In this document: one piece after another, positions 18,123 through 26,715 of the stretch | Layout of the letters: every line of letters begins with the position of its first letter | Numbering within the stretch: position 1 is the stretch's first letter | From: Methanospirillum stamsii | GTDB lineage: Archaea; Halobacteriota; Methanomicrobia; Methanomicrobiales; Methanospirillaceae | Assembly: GCF_046244385.1 (NCBI RefSeq) | Contig: NZ_CP176366.1 | Location: 682,001-746,000 of the forward strand | Direction of reading: 5' to 3' | Length of the DNA stretch: 64,000 bases | Notes under the pieces: model-generated | Databases searched by the model: none | What the model saw: only the letters and a program-made list of their open reading frames with translations | Told to the model about the DNA's origin: nothing | Program-made: the position numbers and the translations under genes

Positions 18123-18521
18123 AGCATTTTTTCCGCAGGATAGTATTTATAGTCCATTATTTGACTTTAAAAATACGGAAAAATAGAATAATCCGGAATA
18201 GAGGCTATGGTTTGAACAGGTGAAAAGTACAGGTGATTCTATACATTGTAGTTTAAAAGGGAGGGAATGCCTATAAATATCCGATTCCTTGTGTCCCATT
18301 TATGTTAATAGGGTTTTTGATTCAATCACCTGTTTTACAATTCTTAGCCACTTAAAGACATTCGTATTCGAGGGAAAAAATTCTAATTGGATAACAAAGA
18401 TCGCTTGCGCGATAGGTTAAACGGTAAAAATAAGAAAATCCGATAAATAATCGGTTTATGCTAAAGTGTAGTATCCTTTGGATTCAGGTTATACAGCACG
18501 ATGTTATGATGTCTGGAATGA
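18123..18521. other. Intergenic region with small hairpins
   Basis: No gene is evident in these 400 bases. ATCGC/GCGAT at about 18402-18415 can form a short hairpin. CCGAT (18440-18444) and ATCGG (18450-18454) form a second one that reads as a terminator on the minus strand. The rest is AT-rich. Confidence 0.5.
18428..18454 (-). terminator. Probable terminator of the IS-split gene
   Basis: On the minus strand CCGAT-loop-ATCGG (5-bp stem, 18440-18454) is followed by a T-rich run (TTTTCTTATTTTT, down to about 18427). It lies about 70 bp beyond the stop of the gene fragment ending at 18522 and would end its transcript. Confidence 0.5.
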
Positions 18522-18656
18522 TTATCGTATCTTCAGTATCTGTTCTTTTATTTCCGCTGCGATATCTTCTCCGCAAAAAATTTTGAGAACTTTTTCAACC
18601 CAGCCTGCTATTTTATTGATATTTTTTAATGAGATTTCTTCAGGTGTAATTCCTAA
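18522..18656 (-). pseudogene. 3' part of small gene split by the IS21 element
   Basis: The last 44 codons of a small gene (from LGITPEEISLKN to EIKEQILKIR) lie directly beside the IS end. Joining this part to the 5' part at 21047-21146, with one copy of the 7-bp target duplication, restores an uninterrupted 75-codon frame. The longer open frame that runs into the IS (to 18764) is therefore a chimera. The restored protein is mostly helical and acidic and has no family I recognise. Confidence 0.82.
18650..18656. repeat. Left target-site duplication of IS21 element
   Basis: TTCCTAA at 18650-18656 is repeated exactly at 21047-21053, immediately outside the two IS ends. IS21-family elements make duplications of 4-8 bp, so 7 bp fits. 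The adjacent bases (a before, t after) are also shared, so the exact end could shift by one. Confidence 0.85.
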
Positions 18657-18726
18657 TGTTTTCGCCGGTCCAATTTTGACCCATACCGCCGATCCAAAAA
18701 TGATCCACCCCCTAAGGTAATCGTCG
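18657..18726. repeat. Left end of IS21 with two internal repeats
   Basis: Reading inward, CGCCGGTCCAATTTTGACCC begins at 18663 and the related CGCCGATCCAAAAATGATCC begins at 18687. They are followed by CCCCTAAGGTAATCGTCG, which is shared in inverted form with the right end. These are likely IstA binding sites. Confidence 0.82.
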
Positions 18727-18732
18727 TAGTTT

Positions 18733-19455
18733 TTAGTCTTCTCTCCTTCTGAAACTCGTTCCACTCATATTCAGTATGAGAGCTCGATGAGTTATCCTAT
18801 CAAGTAAAGCGGCAGTCAGTGTCTTGTCATGGAATATCCTTACCCATTCTGAAAACATGAGATTGGATGTAACCAATGTACTTTGAGTTTCATACCTGGC
18901 TGCCAGTAACTGAAACAACAATTCAGCTCCTTCGAGATCAAACGAAATGTAGCCTAATTCGTCAATAATCAACAGATCCGCCACCTTCATCTTTTTAATC
19001 ACGACTGACAATCGACTCTGTTTTTTTGCTTCATAGAGCTCATTTATCAGCATTGCTGCCGTTCTGAACACTACCTTATACTCGTTTAAACAGGCATGGA
19101 CTCCGGTTGCAATCGCACAATGGGTCTTTCCTGTACCAGAATTTCCGATTAAAATCAGGTTTTTTCGTTCCTTCAAGAACTCAAGTGATTGAAGATCCGG
19201 TATCGATCGACGCCCATCATCAGGTAGTGCATCAAGGTTCAAATCTTCAAATCGTTTAACTGTTGGAAACCCAGCTTGTTTTAGGGCTTTCATCTGTCGA
19301 TTGATCTTTCTGGAATGGAACTCTGAAGAAAGAGCTTCCTTCAAAAAATTAGTTACTTCCAGATTTTCTGCATATTTTTCCTCATAAACAGAATAAACCG
19401 TTGAGATATGCAGAGTTTTGCAATAATCCTGTAATGAAATATCCGTCATAATCAT
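18733..19455 (-). CDS. istB: IS21 helper ATPase IstB
   Basis: 240 residues, normal length for IstB. The AAA+ ATPase motifs are intact: Walker A GNSGTGKTH near residue 100 and Walker B DLLIIDELGY near residue 160. The C-terminal ALLDRITHRALILNMSG with its sensor arginine is also conserved. IstB is the DnaA/DnaC-like helper that selects target DNA for IstA. Its start overlaps the end of istA by four bases (ATGA), the usual istAB arrangement. Confidence 0.95.
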   Translation of the reverse strand: MIMTDISLQDYCKTLHISTVYSVYEEKYAENLEVTNFLKEALSSEFHSRKINRQMKALKQAGFPTVKRFEDLNLDALPDDGRRSIPDLQSLEFLKERKNLILIGNSGTGKTHCAIATGVHACLNEYKVVFRTAAMLINELYEAKKQSRLSVVIKKMKVADLLIIDELGYISFDLEGAELLFQLLAARYETQSTLVTSNLMFSEWVRIFHDKTLTAALLDRITHRALILNMSGTSFRRRED

Positions 19456-20948
19456 TCTCTTCCAATTTTTTTGTCAAAAACAAGGAGATCTGGTTCTGGA
19501 ACCTCAAACTCACAGATTTTCCATCCATCTGTCTCCATCATACGGGATTTAGGTTCAAATATCAGTAATTTCAACAGATCAGGTGTTACAAACAGATCCC
19601 GATCTTTGCAGATTTCAAGTGCGTAAACCACGGCTTCTGGAGATGAATCACGAATTAATTCAAGAATTGGTAGGAATTCCTTGGGTTTATCTATGTAATG
19701 CATCTCAAAGAGTTGTAATATCTCTTGATCAAGCGAACGAAGAATCTTTGAATGTCGTATTGCCCCAGGTTTACGTCCTAAGGTCATGAGATAATGACCT
19801 GTTTGTAACGAATACTCTCCTCGACCGATTTTTCGTACATGTACTGCAATAACATCCTCATGATCCATCATCTCAATCCGGTCGGCGAAAATCTTTGCAA
19901 GGATTGTCTTTGAACAAAATGAATCTGGAACTGAATAGAAGTTCTTGTAAATTTCGATCAGATTATACCGGTTTATAGAACAGTTACGAAGTTCATAATT
20001 CGAAAATTCAAGAGAAGGAAGAGGGAACATTTCAGATCGTTCTTCTTTGAGAAGTTGAACCGGAACCTCGGTTCGTCTATGTACCCGTTGGTTATTGATA
20101 CCTTTCAAACAGTTTCGAAGATGATCATTTGCTTCTGAAAGAGAAGTGAAACGATTTTTCTCACTGAAAGCAGCTTTCCTAACGACTGATACAGACTTCT
20201 CTGTGCTACCCTTTTCGTGAGGTGAGGCAGGATTGCACACTTGAGGTTTAAATTGGTAATGAGTTGCACAAAGAAGAAATCTTTGATTATACTGTTTTCT
20301 ACGGATATCGTAGATCGTGGTGGCGTTGTCATACACGATCACTTGGGGAACTGCTTGAATATCGGTGAAAAAGTCAATATGAGCCTGAATAACATCAAAA
20401 GTTGTTTGATTCAGGAAAAGCCGACCAAAGCGGTACTGACTATAATTAACAGTAAAAATCGCAAGAGATACTTTTTGGACAATGTTACCAAGTGTCAGGT
20501 CAACAAAACCCCAATCAAATTCAGCACGATATCCTTCTGGTGGATCCTGCAGGACAAAGACTTCTCGATGACGATGACTTTCTTTCCAATCCTGGACAAG
20601 AGTTTTGATTGAAGTATAACCTACCTGAAATCCTCGGCCTTGAACAAGTCGATGAATCTCCGCCGCAGATAAACGTTGTTTACGCGGTTTGATCTGATTA
20701 TCTTGAAGGTAATTGTGAACAATCTGAACAAGTTCTTCATTAACAACCCTTTTAGGTTGGATTATGATCCGAGTCCCTGGCTTTAATTCTTCTAAAATCC
20801 CTTCCTGAACATCGGTAATTTCCCTTAAATACCTCCTTACTGTGTTTCGTGAGAGTCCAAGTTCGCGTGCCACTTCTCTAATTGATCCAAGTTTTTCATA
20901 AAGATGCTGAATCTCGTGGATGTCAGTCACAGAAATCACCCCAACCAC
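19452..20948 (-). CDS. istA: IS21 transposase IstA
   Basis: 498 residues. An N-terminal helix-turn-helix (YEKLGSIREVARELGLSRNTVRRYL, about 13-40) binds the terminal repeats. An RNase H-like DDE core follows: first Asp in RAEFDWGFVDL, second in VIVYDNATTIYD, and Glu in HEKGSTEKSV. The C-terminal half is the Mu-like beta-barrel and tail. It is intact. It starts with GTG at 20948, close to the right end of the element, and ends inside the istB start. Confidence 0.95.
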   Translation of the reverse strand: MVGVISVTDIHEIQHLYEKLGSIREVARELGLSRNTVRRYLREITDVQEGILEELKPGTRIIIQPKRVVNEELVQIVHNYLQDNQIKPRKQRLSAAEIHRLVQGRGFQVGYTSIKTLVQDWKESHRHREVFVLQDPPEGYRAEFDWGFVDLTLGNIVQKVSLAIFTVNYSQYRFGRLFLNQTTFDVIQAHIDFFTDIQAVPQVIVYDNATTIYDIRRKQYNQRFLLCATHYQFKPQVCNPASPHEKGSTEKSVSVVRKAAFSEKNRFTSLSEANDHLRNCLKGINNQRVHRRTEVPVQLLKEERSEMFPLPSLEFSNYELRNCSINRYNLIEIYKNFYSVPDSFCSKTILAKIFADRIEMMDHEDVIAVHVRKIGRGEYSLQTGHYLMTLGRKPGAIRHSKILRSLDQEILQLFEMHYIDKPKEFLPILELIRDSSPEAVVYALEICKDRDLFVTPDLLKLLIFEPKSRMMETDGWKICEFEVPEPDLLVFDKKIGRE

Positions 20949-20966
20949 CTGCTGATGGCAGAGTTT

Positions 20967-21046
20967 CGACGATTACCTTAGGGGTGGGTCAAAATTGAAT
21001 TGGCGTTTACTTATATAGGTGGGTCACTTTTGAATCGGCGCAAACA
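20967..21046. repeat. Right end of IS21 with two internal repeats
   Basis: Two repeats on the minus strand, CGCCGATTCAAAAGTGACCC (21040-21021) and CGCCAATTCAATTTTGACCC (21005-20986), mirror the left end. The shared inner block CGACGATTACCTTAGGGG starts at 20967. The outer tip is TGTTTG at 21046. Confidence 0.82.
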
Positions 21047-21146
21047 TTCCTAATCTCTGGCATTGTATGATGACGGTTTCTTCTGCTAGTTCTTCACCGA
21101 TAACCGGTCTTAAGAGCTCAATTACCTCGTAAAGAAAATTTGTCAT
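21047..21146 (-). pseudogene. 5' part of small gene split by the IS21 element
   Basis: ATG at 21146, preceded by an excellent binding site (CAGGAGGT), opens a frame of 31 codons (MTNFLYEVIELLRPVIGEEL...) up to the target duplication at 21047-21053. Codons TTA-GGA then continue in frame into the 3' part at 18656-18522. The intact gene would encode 75 residues, helical, with a Cys near the junction and one in the second half. Because the insertion is clean, the gene probably worked until recently. Confidence 0.82.
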
Positions 21147-21780
21147 GAATACCTCCTGAAACACAATCTTTTCTGTGGGCCAGCCTCATCGGTTAAAAAT
21201 GCCATAATCATAGGACACACTCCGGGATGCAAATCAGATTGGAAAGAACCACTGTTACATCAGATATTTTGAATTATTTTTTTATTTGACAACAGGAAAG
21301 AAAACCCTGTTGTTTTAAACCTGCCTGCCTTCCCTTCGCAATTCTTGTTCAGATTCTAATTCTGACATTTTTTATTTCTTTAAAACGGGTAGGTGCAATC
21401 AGAACAACTGTCAAATTAGGAGGTGAACCAAAATTTCTTTAGAGGTATCATTTCAATTATCTATCAATCGGAACTTCGTTGAAAATTTCCGGGAATATAC
21501 TTCTCCGGGAATGAATTGAGTTTGTCATCTCATTTTAATTTCATTAACCTGCCACAAAAAAGGAGTCAAACATTTTTTTCCTGCCTATTGGAATCCCCAA
21601 CTCTTTACTCTGGAGAAAAATTTCGTTTTAATTATAAGAAGAGGAAATTATCATATTTCATGAAAAGCAGGGTTTTTTATTTCTTTTGTCCCGACCAATA
21701 CACGGATGCAAAGATATATCCCATTTCGAATATATTATTCAATACATTATATATGTAGGTGCTCTATGGTGGGAGGCGAT
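21147..21780. other. Intergenic region with orphan ribosome binding site
   Basis: No clear gene in 634 bases. A perfect AGGAGGTGA (21418-21426) sits six bases before an ATT that opens a 28-codon frame ending at 21519 (SLEVSFQLSINRNFVENF...). This could be a non-standard start or a decayed small gene. A TATA-like ATTATATATG (about 21746-21756) precedes the HTH gene. The open frame 21516-21758 looks spurious. Confidence 0.4.
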
Positions 21781-22149
21781 ATGTCTCTGCAATTCTCCAG
21801 GGGGGATGAGGAGATTGCAGATTTATTTTGGGATATCGGGGTCAAGAAAAATACTGCCCGAGTCCTGGTTCTGATGCTCAGAGATATTGATCTGACATCT
21901 CGGGTTATTGAACGGGTGGTCGATCTCCGGCAACCTGAAGTAAGCATTGCTCTTAATGATCTGATAAAGAGGAAATGGATAAAGAAAATTAACCAGGTTA
22001 CTGAGAATAAAGGGAGGCCTGTTCTCATATACCACCTCTATAGAAAACTTGATGATATTCTGGATGAATTAAAAAAAGATATTGTCGGAGATTACGAAGA
22101 GAAGGTTAAAGAGATTGAAAAGGTCCGTGAATTACTTAAAACTCAATAA
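21781..22149 (+). CDS. Winged-helix transcriptional regulator
   Basis: 122 residues from the ATG at 21781, chosen because GGTGGGAGGCGAT directly precedes it; in-frame starts further upstream lack this. The core (WDIGVKKNTARVLVLMLRDIDLTSRVIERVVDLRQPEVSIALNDLIKRKWIKKI) is a TrmB/ArsR-like winged helix, followed by a wing with PVLIYHLYRK and a charged helical tail (DELKKDIVGDYEEKVKEIEKVRELL) likely to form a coiled coil. No ligand domain is present. The target genes are unknown; the metal transporter operon 1.4 kb downstream is one candidate. Confidence 0.8.
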   Translation: MSLQFSRGDEEIADLFWDIGVKKNTARVLVLMLRDIDLTSRVIERVVDLRQPEVSIALNDLIKRKWIKKINQVTENKGRPVLIYHLYRKLDDILDELKKDIVGDYEEKVKEIEKVRELLKTQ

Positions 22150-22484
22150 TCTCTATTATTTCCGAAAAAACATCTGCAGTTATCTTATCCTGTTAATAAT
22201 CAGATAAATAATAAAATTTTTCAGATACTGATTATATCTACAATGAAACCGCCCCTTTGTTTCCGGTTTACCTTTTAGAAATCCCTGCATGCCCTGTTTT
22301 TCATATAATACATTAATACAGATTTTAGCATAAAAAATCATCAAAATCAGGGTTTTAAAATAATGCACACTTCATTCGTTATCGTCATTCTGATATTCTG
22401 CGATTTTTCAAAGTGAATTTCAGGAAAATTAAAGGTAATATAAGTTATTTTAAGTTATTTACTCTAAAAAAGAGAGAGAAATAG
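22150..22484. other. AT-rich intergenic region
   Basis: 335 bases between convergent genes. A direct repeat of TAAGTTATTT (about 22442-22460) is seen just after the methyltransferase gene on its downstream side. No gene, tRNA or strong hairpin was recognised. Confidence 0.5.
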
Positions 22485-23327
22485 TTATTTTTCCCACCAG
22501 ATTTTCGCCCGTAGTGAGATCTCACGATGAACAAACTTACCATTCTCTATTTTGATTTTTTTATCCAGAAATTTCCGGAGGACCTTCTCCTGCTTTTCAG
22601 TTTCAAGATTTAGTCCTACTTTCTGATCGAAAACTGCTTCATCAAAAGTTGAATACTTATGTACACTCTCTTCTTTTGTCACTTCAACATTGGCGAAAAT
22701 TCCTATCTGGTTCAGGAGATTGAATACAATATTCACTTTAGTCCCCGAAGGAGCCGGAACACCATACAGGTCCTTCCAGATTTCACGATAATTTCTCTGC
22801 CATGGAGACCTCATATCAGCAAACCAGAAAATGTAGACGTATTTAGACGATACCGCATCCATTTTCAGTAATCCCTCTTTTAAGTCCGGAAACCCAAGAG
22901 AATATGATGCAAAAACAATATCATACGGAGGATTCAAATCGGAACGAATATCCACATCCTCCCATTTTTTTGGGACAATGGTTATGTTCTCAATTCCGGC
23001 CTCTGCAATATTTTCCTTAAGGCAGGTAAGCATACCTCCGGAGGGTTCCACCGCGGTTACATGAGCAACTTTTTTTGCAAGAGGTATTGCAAGAGATCCA
23101 GGACCAGCACCTACATCAAGAATCCGGGAGGTTGGTGTAATATCCATCGCCTGTATTCTGGAATATGAACCAGCCCAGTTATCCTCTTTCATCGCATCAC
23201 TGAACCGTCTGCACCTCTCCGGGTCGGTCCACCTTCTCCCACAACTAATAAATCCTGATTTTTTTTCTTCCTCTCCATGCGGTTTTTTCCATGCCTCATT
23301 CCAGTCAATCTGATTAACATCAATCAT
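22485..23327 (-). CDS. Class I SAM-dependent methyltransferase
   Basis: 280 residues. Motif I is classic (RILDVGAGPGSLAIPLAKKV, about 87-106), followed by an acidic ribose-binding strand (VTAVEPSGGML) and PYDIVFASYSLGF at motif II. The N-terminus (DWNEAWKKPHGEEEKKSGFISCGRRWTDPERC) resembles methanogen methyltransferases often found near metal-chelate transporters. The substrate is unknown. It is divergent from the FecCD/FecE operon, with a 270-bp shared upstream region. Confidence 0.82.
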   Translation of the reverse strand: MIDVNQIDWNEAWKKPHGEEEKKSGFISCGRRWTDPERCRRFSDAMKEDNWAGSYSRIQAMDITPTSRILDVGAGPGSLAIPLAKKVAHVTAVEPSGGMLTCLKENIAEAGIENITIVPKKWEDVDIRSDLNPPYDIVFASYSLGFPDLKEGLLKMDAVSSKYVYIFWFADMRSPWQRNYREIWKDLYGVPAPSGTKVNIVFNLLNQIGIFANVEVTKEESVHKYSTFDEAVFDQKVGLNLETEKQEKVLRKFLDKKIKIENGKFVHREISLRAKIWWEK

Positions 23328-23511
23328 GAATCAATAAAATGTCGGTTGTGAACACAAATACCTGTTGAAATTCAATTGACTAATCAACTGACATCACACT
23401 TCAAAATTTAATTTTTTGAACACAATTTGAAAAAAAACCACAGAATGTTTCAGGATTTATATCTTAAATATCAGTAGAGAAATCAGTACCATATAATAGT
23501 TAATCAAACAA

Positions 23512-23523
23512 GTTTAATTAAAC
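23512..23523. promoter_or_regulatory. Perfect 12-bp palindrome upstream of FecCD operon
   Basis: GTTTAATTAAAC is its own reverse complement and lies 75 bp before the permease start, near AT-rich promoter sequence. Palindromes of this type are typical of metal-dependent repressors, but no consensus match is claimed. Confidence 0.4.
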
Positions 23524-23598
23524 ATAAAATGACAACCTTTTTTGCACAGCTTCACTGAGGTTAGTAAAGAACCCTGGAAAATTTACTTAAGGTAGCTT

Positions 23599-24711
23599 AT
23601 GGACTCTGTAGAACACGCTCCGGTAAAAAATAATCCCGTCTCATCAATTGAATCGATAAGAATCCCTGAAATTGCTTATGATCTGAATGTTATTAAGCAA
23701 AAAATTCATATCGCAAGGAATGTCCGGATTCTTCTTTTCATTCTCCCTTTCGCCGTAATGTTCTGGTCTCTGTTCATCGGTCGTTATGAAGTAGAACCGG
23801 TTACTGTTGTAAAAATTCTTCTTTCACAGATATTCCCCATGGAACGGACATGGACAAACGCTGATGAAACAATTCTCTTCCAGGTAAGATTTCCCCGCAT
23901 TATCGCTGCAGTAATCGTTGGAGCTGCCCTATCTATGGCAGGAGCGGCATATCAGGGATTATTTAAAAACCCCCTGGTATCTCCGGACATCCTGGGAGTC
24001 TCATCAGGTGCAGGGTTTGGTGCAGCGGTTGCTATCCTCTACTCAACAGCGGCATGGATGATCCAGTTGTCTGCATTCGCCGGAGGAATCCTCGCCGTAA
24101 TGGGCTCATATTTTCTCTCAAAACTCTATAAAAGCGGCCAGATCCTTATCCTGGTCCTATCCGGAGTGATTATCTCTGCCTTCTTTGGTGCTCTTTTATC
24201 AATTACCAAGTATGTCGCCGACCCGTACGAAAAACTCCCGACCATTGTTTTCTGGCTCATGGGAAGCCTGTCATCGGTCAGGTATTCTGATATATACGCC
24301 ATTCTCCCTGCAATTCTCATCGGTGGATCAATCCTTCTGCTCATCCGATGGAGAATTAATCTTCTTGCTTTAAGTCCTGATGAGGCAAAAACTCTGGGAA
24401 TTGACCTTAAACAGATTACCCGCGTCATTATTGTCTGTGCGACTCTTCTCACCGCTGCATCAGTCTGCATCAGTGGTATTATCGGATGGGTCGGCCTTGT
24501 TGTTCCCCATCTTGGAAGAATGATCACCGGCCCGGATTACAAAAAACTGCTTCCACTGACGATTGTCATGGGATCATCATATCTTCTGGTCATGGATGAC
24601 CTGTCAAGGACTCTCATTGCTACAGAAATCCCACTTGGAATTCTCACCGCACTCCTTGGTGCTCCTTTCTTTGCATACCTGCTATGGAGGAGGAAGACAG
24701 GATGGGCCTGA
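23599..24711 (+). CDS. FecCD-family ABC transporter permease
   Basis: 370 residues. After an N-terminal cytoplasmic stretch of about 45 residues, about ten membrane segments follow. Family signatures are present: VRFPRIIAAVIVGAALSMAGAAYQGLFKNPLVSPDILGVSSGAGFGAA, and ISGIIGWVGLVVPHLGRMITGPDYKKLLPL, the ATPase-contact loop. These permeases import iron-siderophore, heme or cobalamin complexes. The ATPase follows with overlapping frames. No substrate-binding protein gene is in the operon, so it must be encoded elsewhere. Confidence 0.92.
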   Translation: MDSVEHAPVKNNPVSSIESIRIPEIAYDLNVIKQKIHIARNVRILLFILPFAVMFWSLFIGRYEVEPVTVVKILLSQIFPMERTWTNADETILFQVRFPRIIAAVIVGAALSMAGAAYQGLFKNPLVSPDILGVSSGAGFGAAVAILYSTAAWMIQLSAFAGGILAVMGSYFLSKLYKSGQILILVLSGVIISAFFGALLSITKYVADPYEKLPTIVFWLMGSLSSVRYSDIYAILPAILIGGSILLLIRWRINLLALSPDEAKTLGIDLKQITRVIIVCATLLTAASVCISGIIGWVGLVVPHLGRMITGPDYKKLLPLTIVMGSSYLLVMDDLSRTLIATEIPLGILTALLGAPFFAYLLWRRKTGWA

Positions 24712-25514
24712 CATATTCTGCAGAAAAACTCCGGTTCAGCTGGGACGGGAAACGAGACATATTCAGGGATGTCTCCTTTTCCCTCACAACCGGAGAGATA
24801 TTCTGTATCATCGGGCCAAACGGAACTGGAAAGTCCACCCTCATGAAATGTATGATAGACATTCTTGAGTATCAGGAAGGAATTGCCCGGTTAGACGGGA
24901 CAGATATCAGAACAATTGACCGAAAGACACTTGCAAAACGAATTGCCTACGTCCCCCAGGGGTACCAGGTTGCCTTTCCATATACGGTACTTGAATATGT
25001 CATCATGGGTCGTGCACCCTACATCTCTCCCTTTTCCTCTCCAGAGGAAAAAGACCTTGAAATTGCTGTCATGGCAATCCAGGAAGCAGGGATTATGCAC
25101 CTTATTGACAAGTCAATAAACGAAGTAAGTGGTGGGGAACACCAGATGGCCCTCATTGCCCGGGCTCTTGCCCAGCAACCTGAACTCCTGCTCCTTGACG
25201 AACCAACCTCTCATCTTGATTTTGGAAACCAGATGCAGGTTCTCTCACTGATCGAACGGTTAAAGGATCGAGGAATTACTATTGTGATGACTTCTCATTT
25301 CCCGGACCATGCATTCATGGTCTCAGATGTTGTCGGAATTATGAAAGACGGCTCGTTTACTACCATAGGTCCGGCTGAAAAGGTTATCACGAATGATTCG
25401 TTAAAAGAGACATATCACGTAGATATCCGGGTGGAATATGTGGAAATAGCCGGAAGAAAAGTATGCATTCCAATAAAAAACCAACCAGGATGTTACTGCC
25501 CGGTTAAAGGATAA
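24702..25514 (+). CDS. FecE-type ABC transporter ATP-binding protein
   Basis: 270 residues from the ATG at 24702, which has GGAGGAAGACAG just upstream; an ATG at 24684 would add six residues and has no binding site. Walker A GPNGTGKST is at 38-46, the signature VSGGEHQMALIARAL near 140, and Walker B ELLLLDEPTSHLD near 160. It overlaps the permease end by ten bases. The C-terminus has a Cys pair (CYCPVKG) outside the usual core. Together with the permease it imports a metal chelate or corrinoid. Confidence 0.92.
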   Translation: MGLTYSAEKLRFSWDGKRDIFRDVSFSLTTGEIFCIIGPNGTGKSTLMKCMIDILEYQEGIARLDGTDIRTIDRKTLAKRIAYVPQGYQVAFPYTVLEYVIMGRAPYISPFSSPEEKDLEIAVMAIQEAGIMHLIDKSINEVSGGEHQMALIARALAQQPELLLLDEPTSHLDFGNQMQVLSLIERLKDRGITIVMTSHFPDHAFMVSDVVGIMKDGSFTTIGPAEKVITNDSLKETYHVDIRVEYVEIAGRKVCIPIKNQPGCYCPVKG

Positions 25515-26015
25515 CTCTCAATATTTGTAAAAAAATTGATTTCCATGGCAAAACACAACAGATAATAATCTTATATACGAACACAAAGTTAGATTATTGA
25601 AATAATTGTTATTGCGATTATTAGAATTAGACGATATCACATGCAGAAAAATGTGGACCTTTTGCTCTTTTTTACTCATTTTACCGAATATTAACTCATT
25701 TAAGAAGATGTATCCAACCCCTTTGGTTCCATCTTTACTTCCCAGGCACTATTTATCCCAGGTACAATCAATTCGACAATCTCATCTGACATGCTCATGA
25801 TCCGCTCTTATGTATCAGCTTCATCAATCACACCGGAAAAACCATAGAAACAATCAAATTATCAATGGTATGGGTGATTAAGTCATCAACAAATCCAACT
25901 AAAAACGTATAATTCTAGTATTAAGAAGATCTATACCTCCCAAATCTTTTTGCTATATAATAATTATTACACTGGACTACACAATTAAACTACATATATC
26001 TGTCCAGGAGCAACG
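25515..26015. other. AT-rich intergenic region downstream of FecE
   Basis: 500 bases with no recognised gene. TACATATATC (25991-26000) resembles a TATA element and would start transcription at the structured segment that follows. The short open frame near 25606-25800 lacks codon character. Confidence 0.45.
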
Positions 26016-26170
26016 ATGGTATACTCATACATTACCGAACATCTGGTGAGGTAACATGAGTAATGACCCATAAAGATTCGGGATCTCTCAGGGTTAACCG
26101 GGAAAAGACTAAACCACACACAATAGACCGGTTTTCGGTCATCACATTCTTTTCCTCTTTATGGGTCTGC
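26016..26170 (+). ncRNA. Candidate structured RNA upstream of fdhA1
   Basis: A run of long pairings follows a TATA-like element by about 25 bp. Hairpin 1: TACTCAT (26022-26028) with ATGAGTA (26056-26062), continued inside by TTACC (26032-26036) with GGTAA (26050-26054). Domain 2: GACCCATAAAG (26065-26075) with CTTTATGGGTC (26157-26167), a perfect 11-bp stem that encloses GACCG/CGGTC (26126-26140). Two tiny frames with binding sites (12 codons from 26016 and 5 codons from 26056) also lie here. It is either a separate small RNA or the first part of a very long fdh leader. It matches no RNA family I know. Confidence 0.45.
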
Positions 26171-26309
26171 CATACGATAATTCACAGAGTTTCTGCCTAA
26201 AATCCAATTTACACACACAACTTCTCTTGATCGCGCTTGTCCTTCATGAATCCGGAATAAGATAAAAATATTTGAAATTTTTGAATGTTCATGAAATATA
26301 ATTAATACA

Positions 26310-26327
26310 ATTGTCAAATTTGACAAT
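26310..26327. promoter_or_regulatory. Perfect 18-bp palindrome
   Basis: ATTGTCAAATTTGACAAT is fully self-complementary. It lies about 510 bp upstream of fdhA1, next to TATA-like sequences at about 26355 and 26440. It is a probable dimeric regulator site. Confidence 0.5.
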
Positions 26328-26715
26328 AATTATATTTCTTCCATGTTTTCGGATATTTAATAGAAATTCCAAATTTTTTTTGTTTCCTTAATATACGCCC
26401 TCACAACTTTGCATTCATCATTAAAAACAATTCGGAAAGTTTATACCATTCTATTTTGAACGAATCAATTGTACTGTGTACTCGCATATAGCAGGATGGA
26501 AATATACCTGAAGGGTCAGGTATTCAGGCTAATTCAGATGCCTCACAGTATATGAATCACGTTATCATGGTTCGTTTTGAAACAGAAAAAGAGTAATCAG
26601 AAGAAAAAAGGAATTGTTCTCCTGATTACTGCTACTAGAGAATTGCCTGTGTTATCTCATCAATGGGTGAGAGCACACTAAATTCGCCACAATCCGGTTG
26701 GAATAGGCAAGAGTT
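26328..26715. other. Upstream region of fdhA1
   Basis: Non-coding. TATA-like elements GATATTTAATAG (about 26354) and GTTTATACC (about 26440) could start the fdhA1 transcript, giving leaders of about 370-460 nt. No gene was recognised. Confidence 0.4.

Larger units (their letters stand above)
18657..21046 (-). mobile_element. Complete IS21-family insertion sequence
   Basis: An element of about 2390 bp bounded by TGTTTTCGCC on the left and its inverted counterpart TGTTTGCGCC on the right, with istA and istB inside reading leftward. Each end carries two tandem copies of a related repeat (CGCC-R-TYCAA...TGACCCA), the multiple-terminal-repeat layout usual for IS21. A 7-bp direct repeat, TTCCTAA, flanks it. 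Both genes are intact with catalytic motifs, so the element may be active or recently inserted. It interrupts a small gene in the same orientation as istAB. Confidence 0.93.

Noticed and set aside
18522..18764. 80-codon ORF overlapping istB
   Set aside because: It is a chimera: the last 44 codons belong to the split host gene and the first part is read from the IS21 end.
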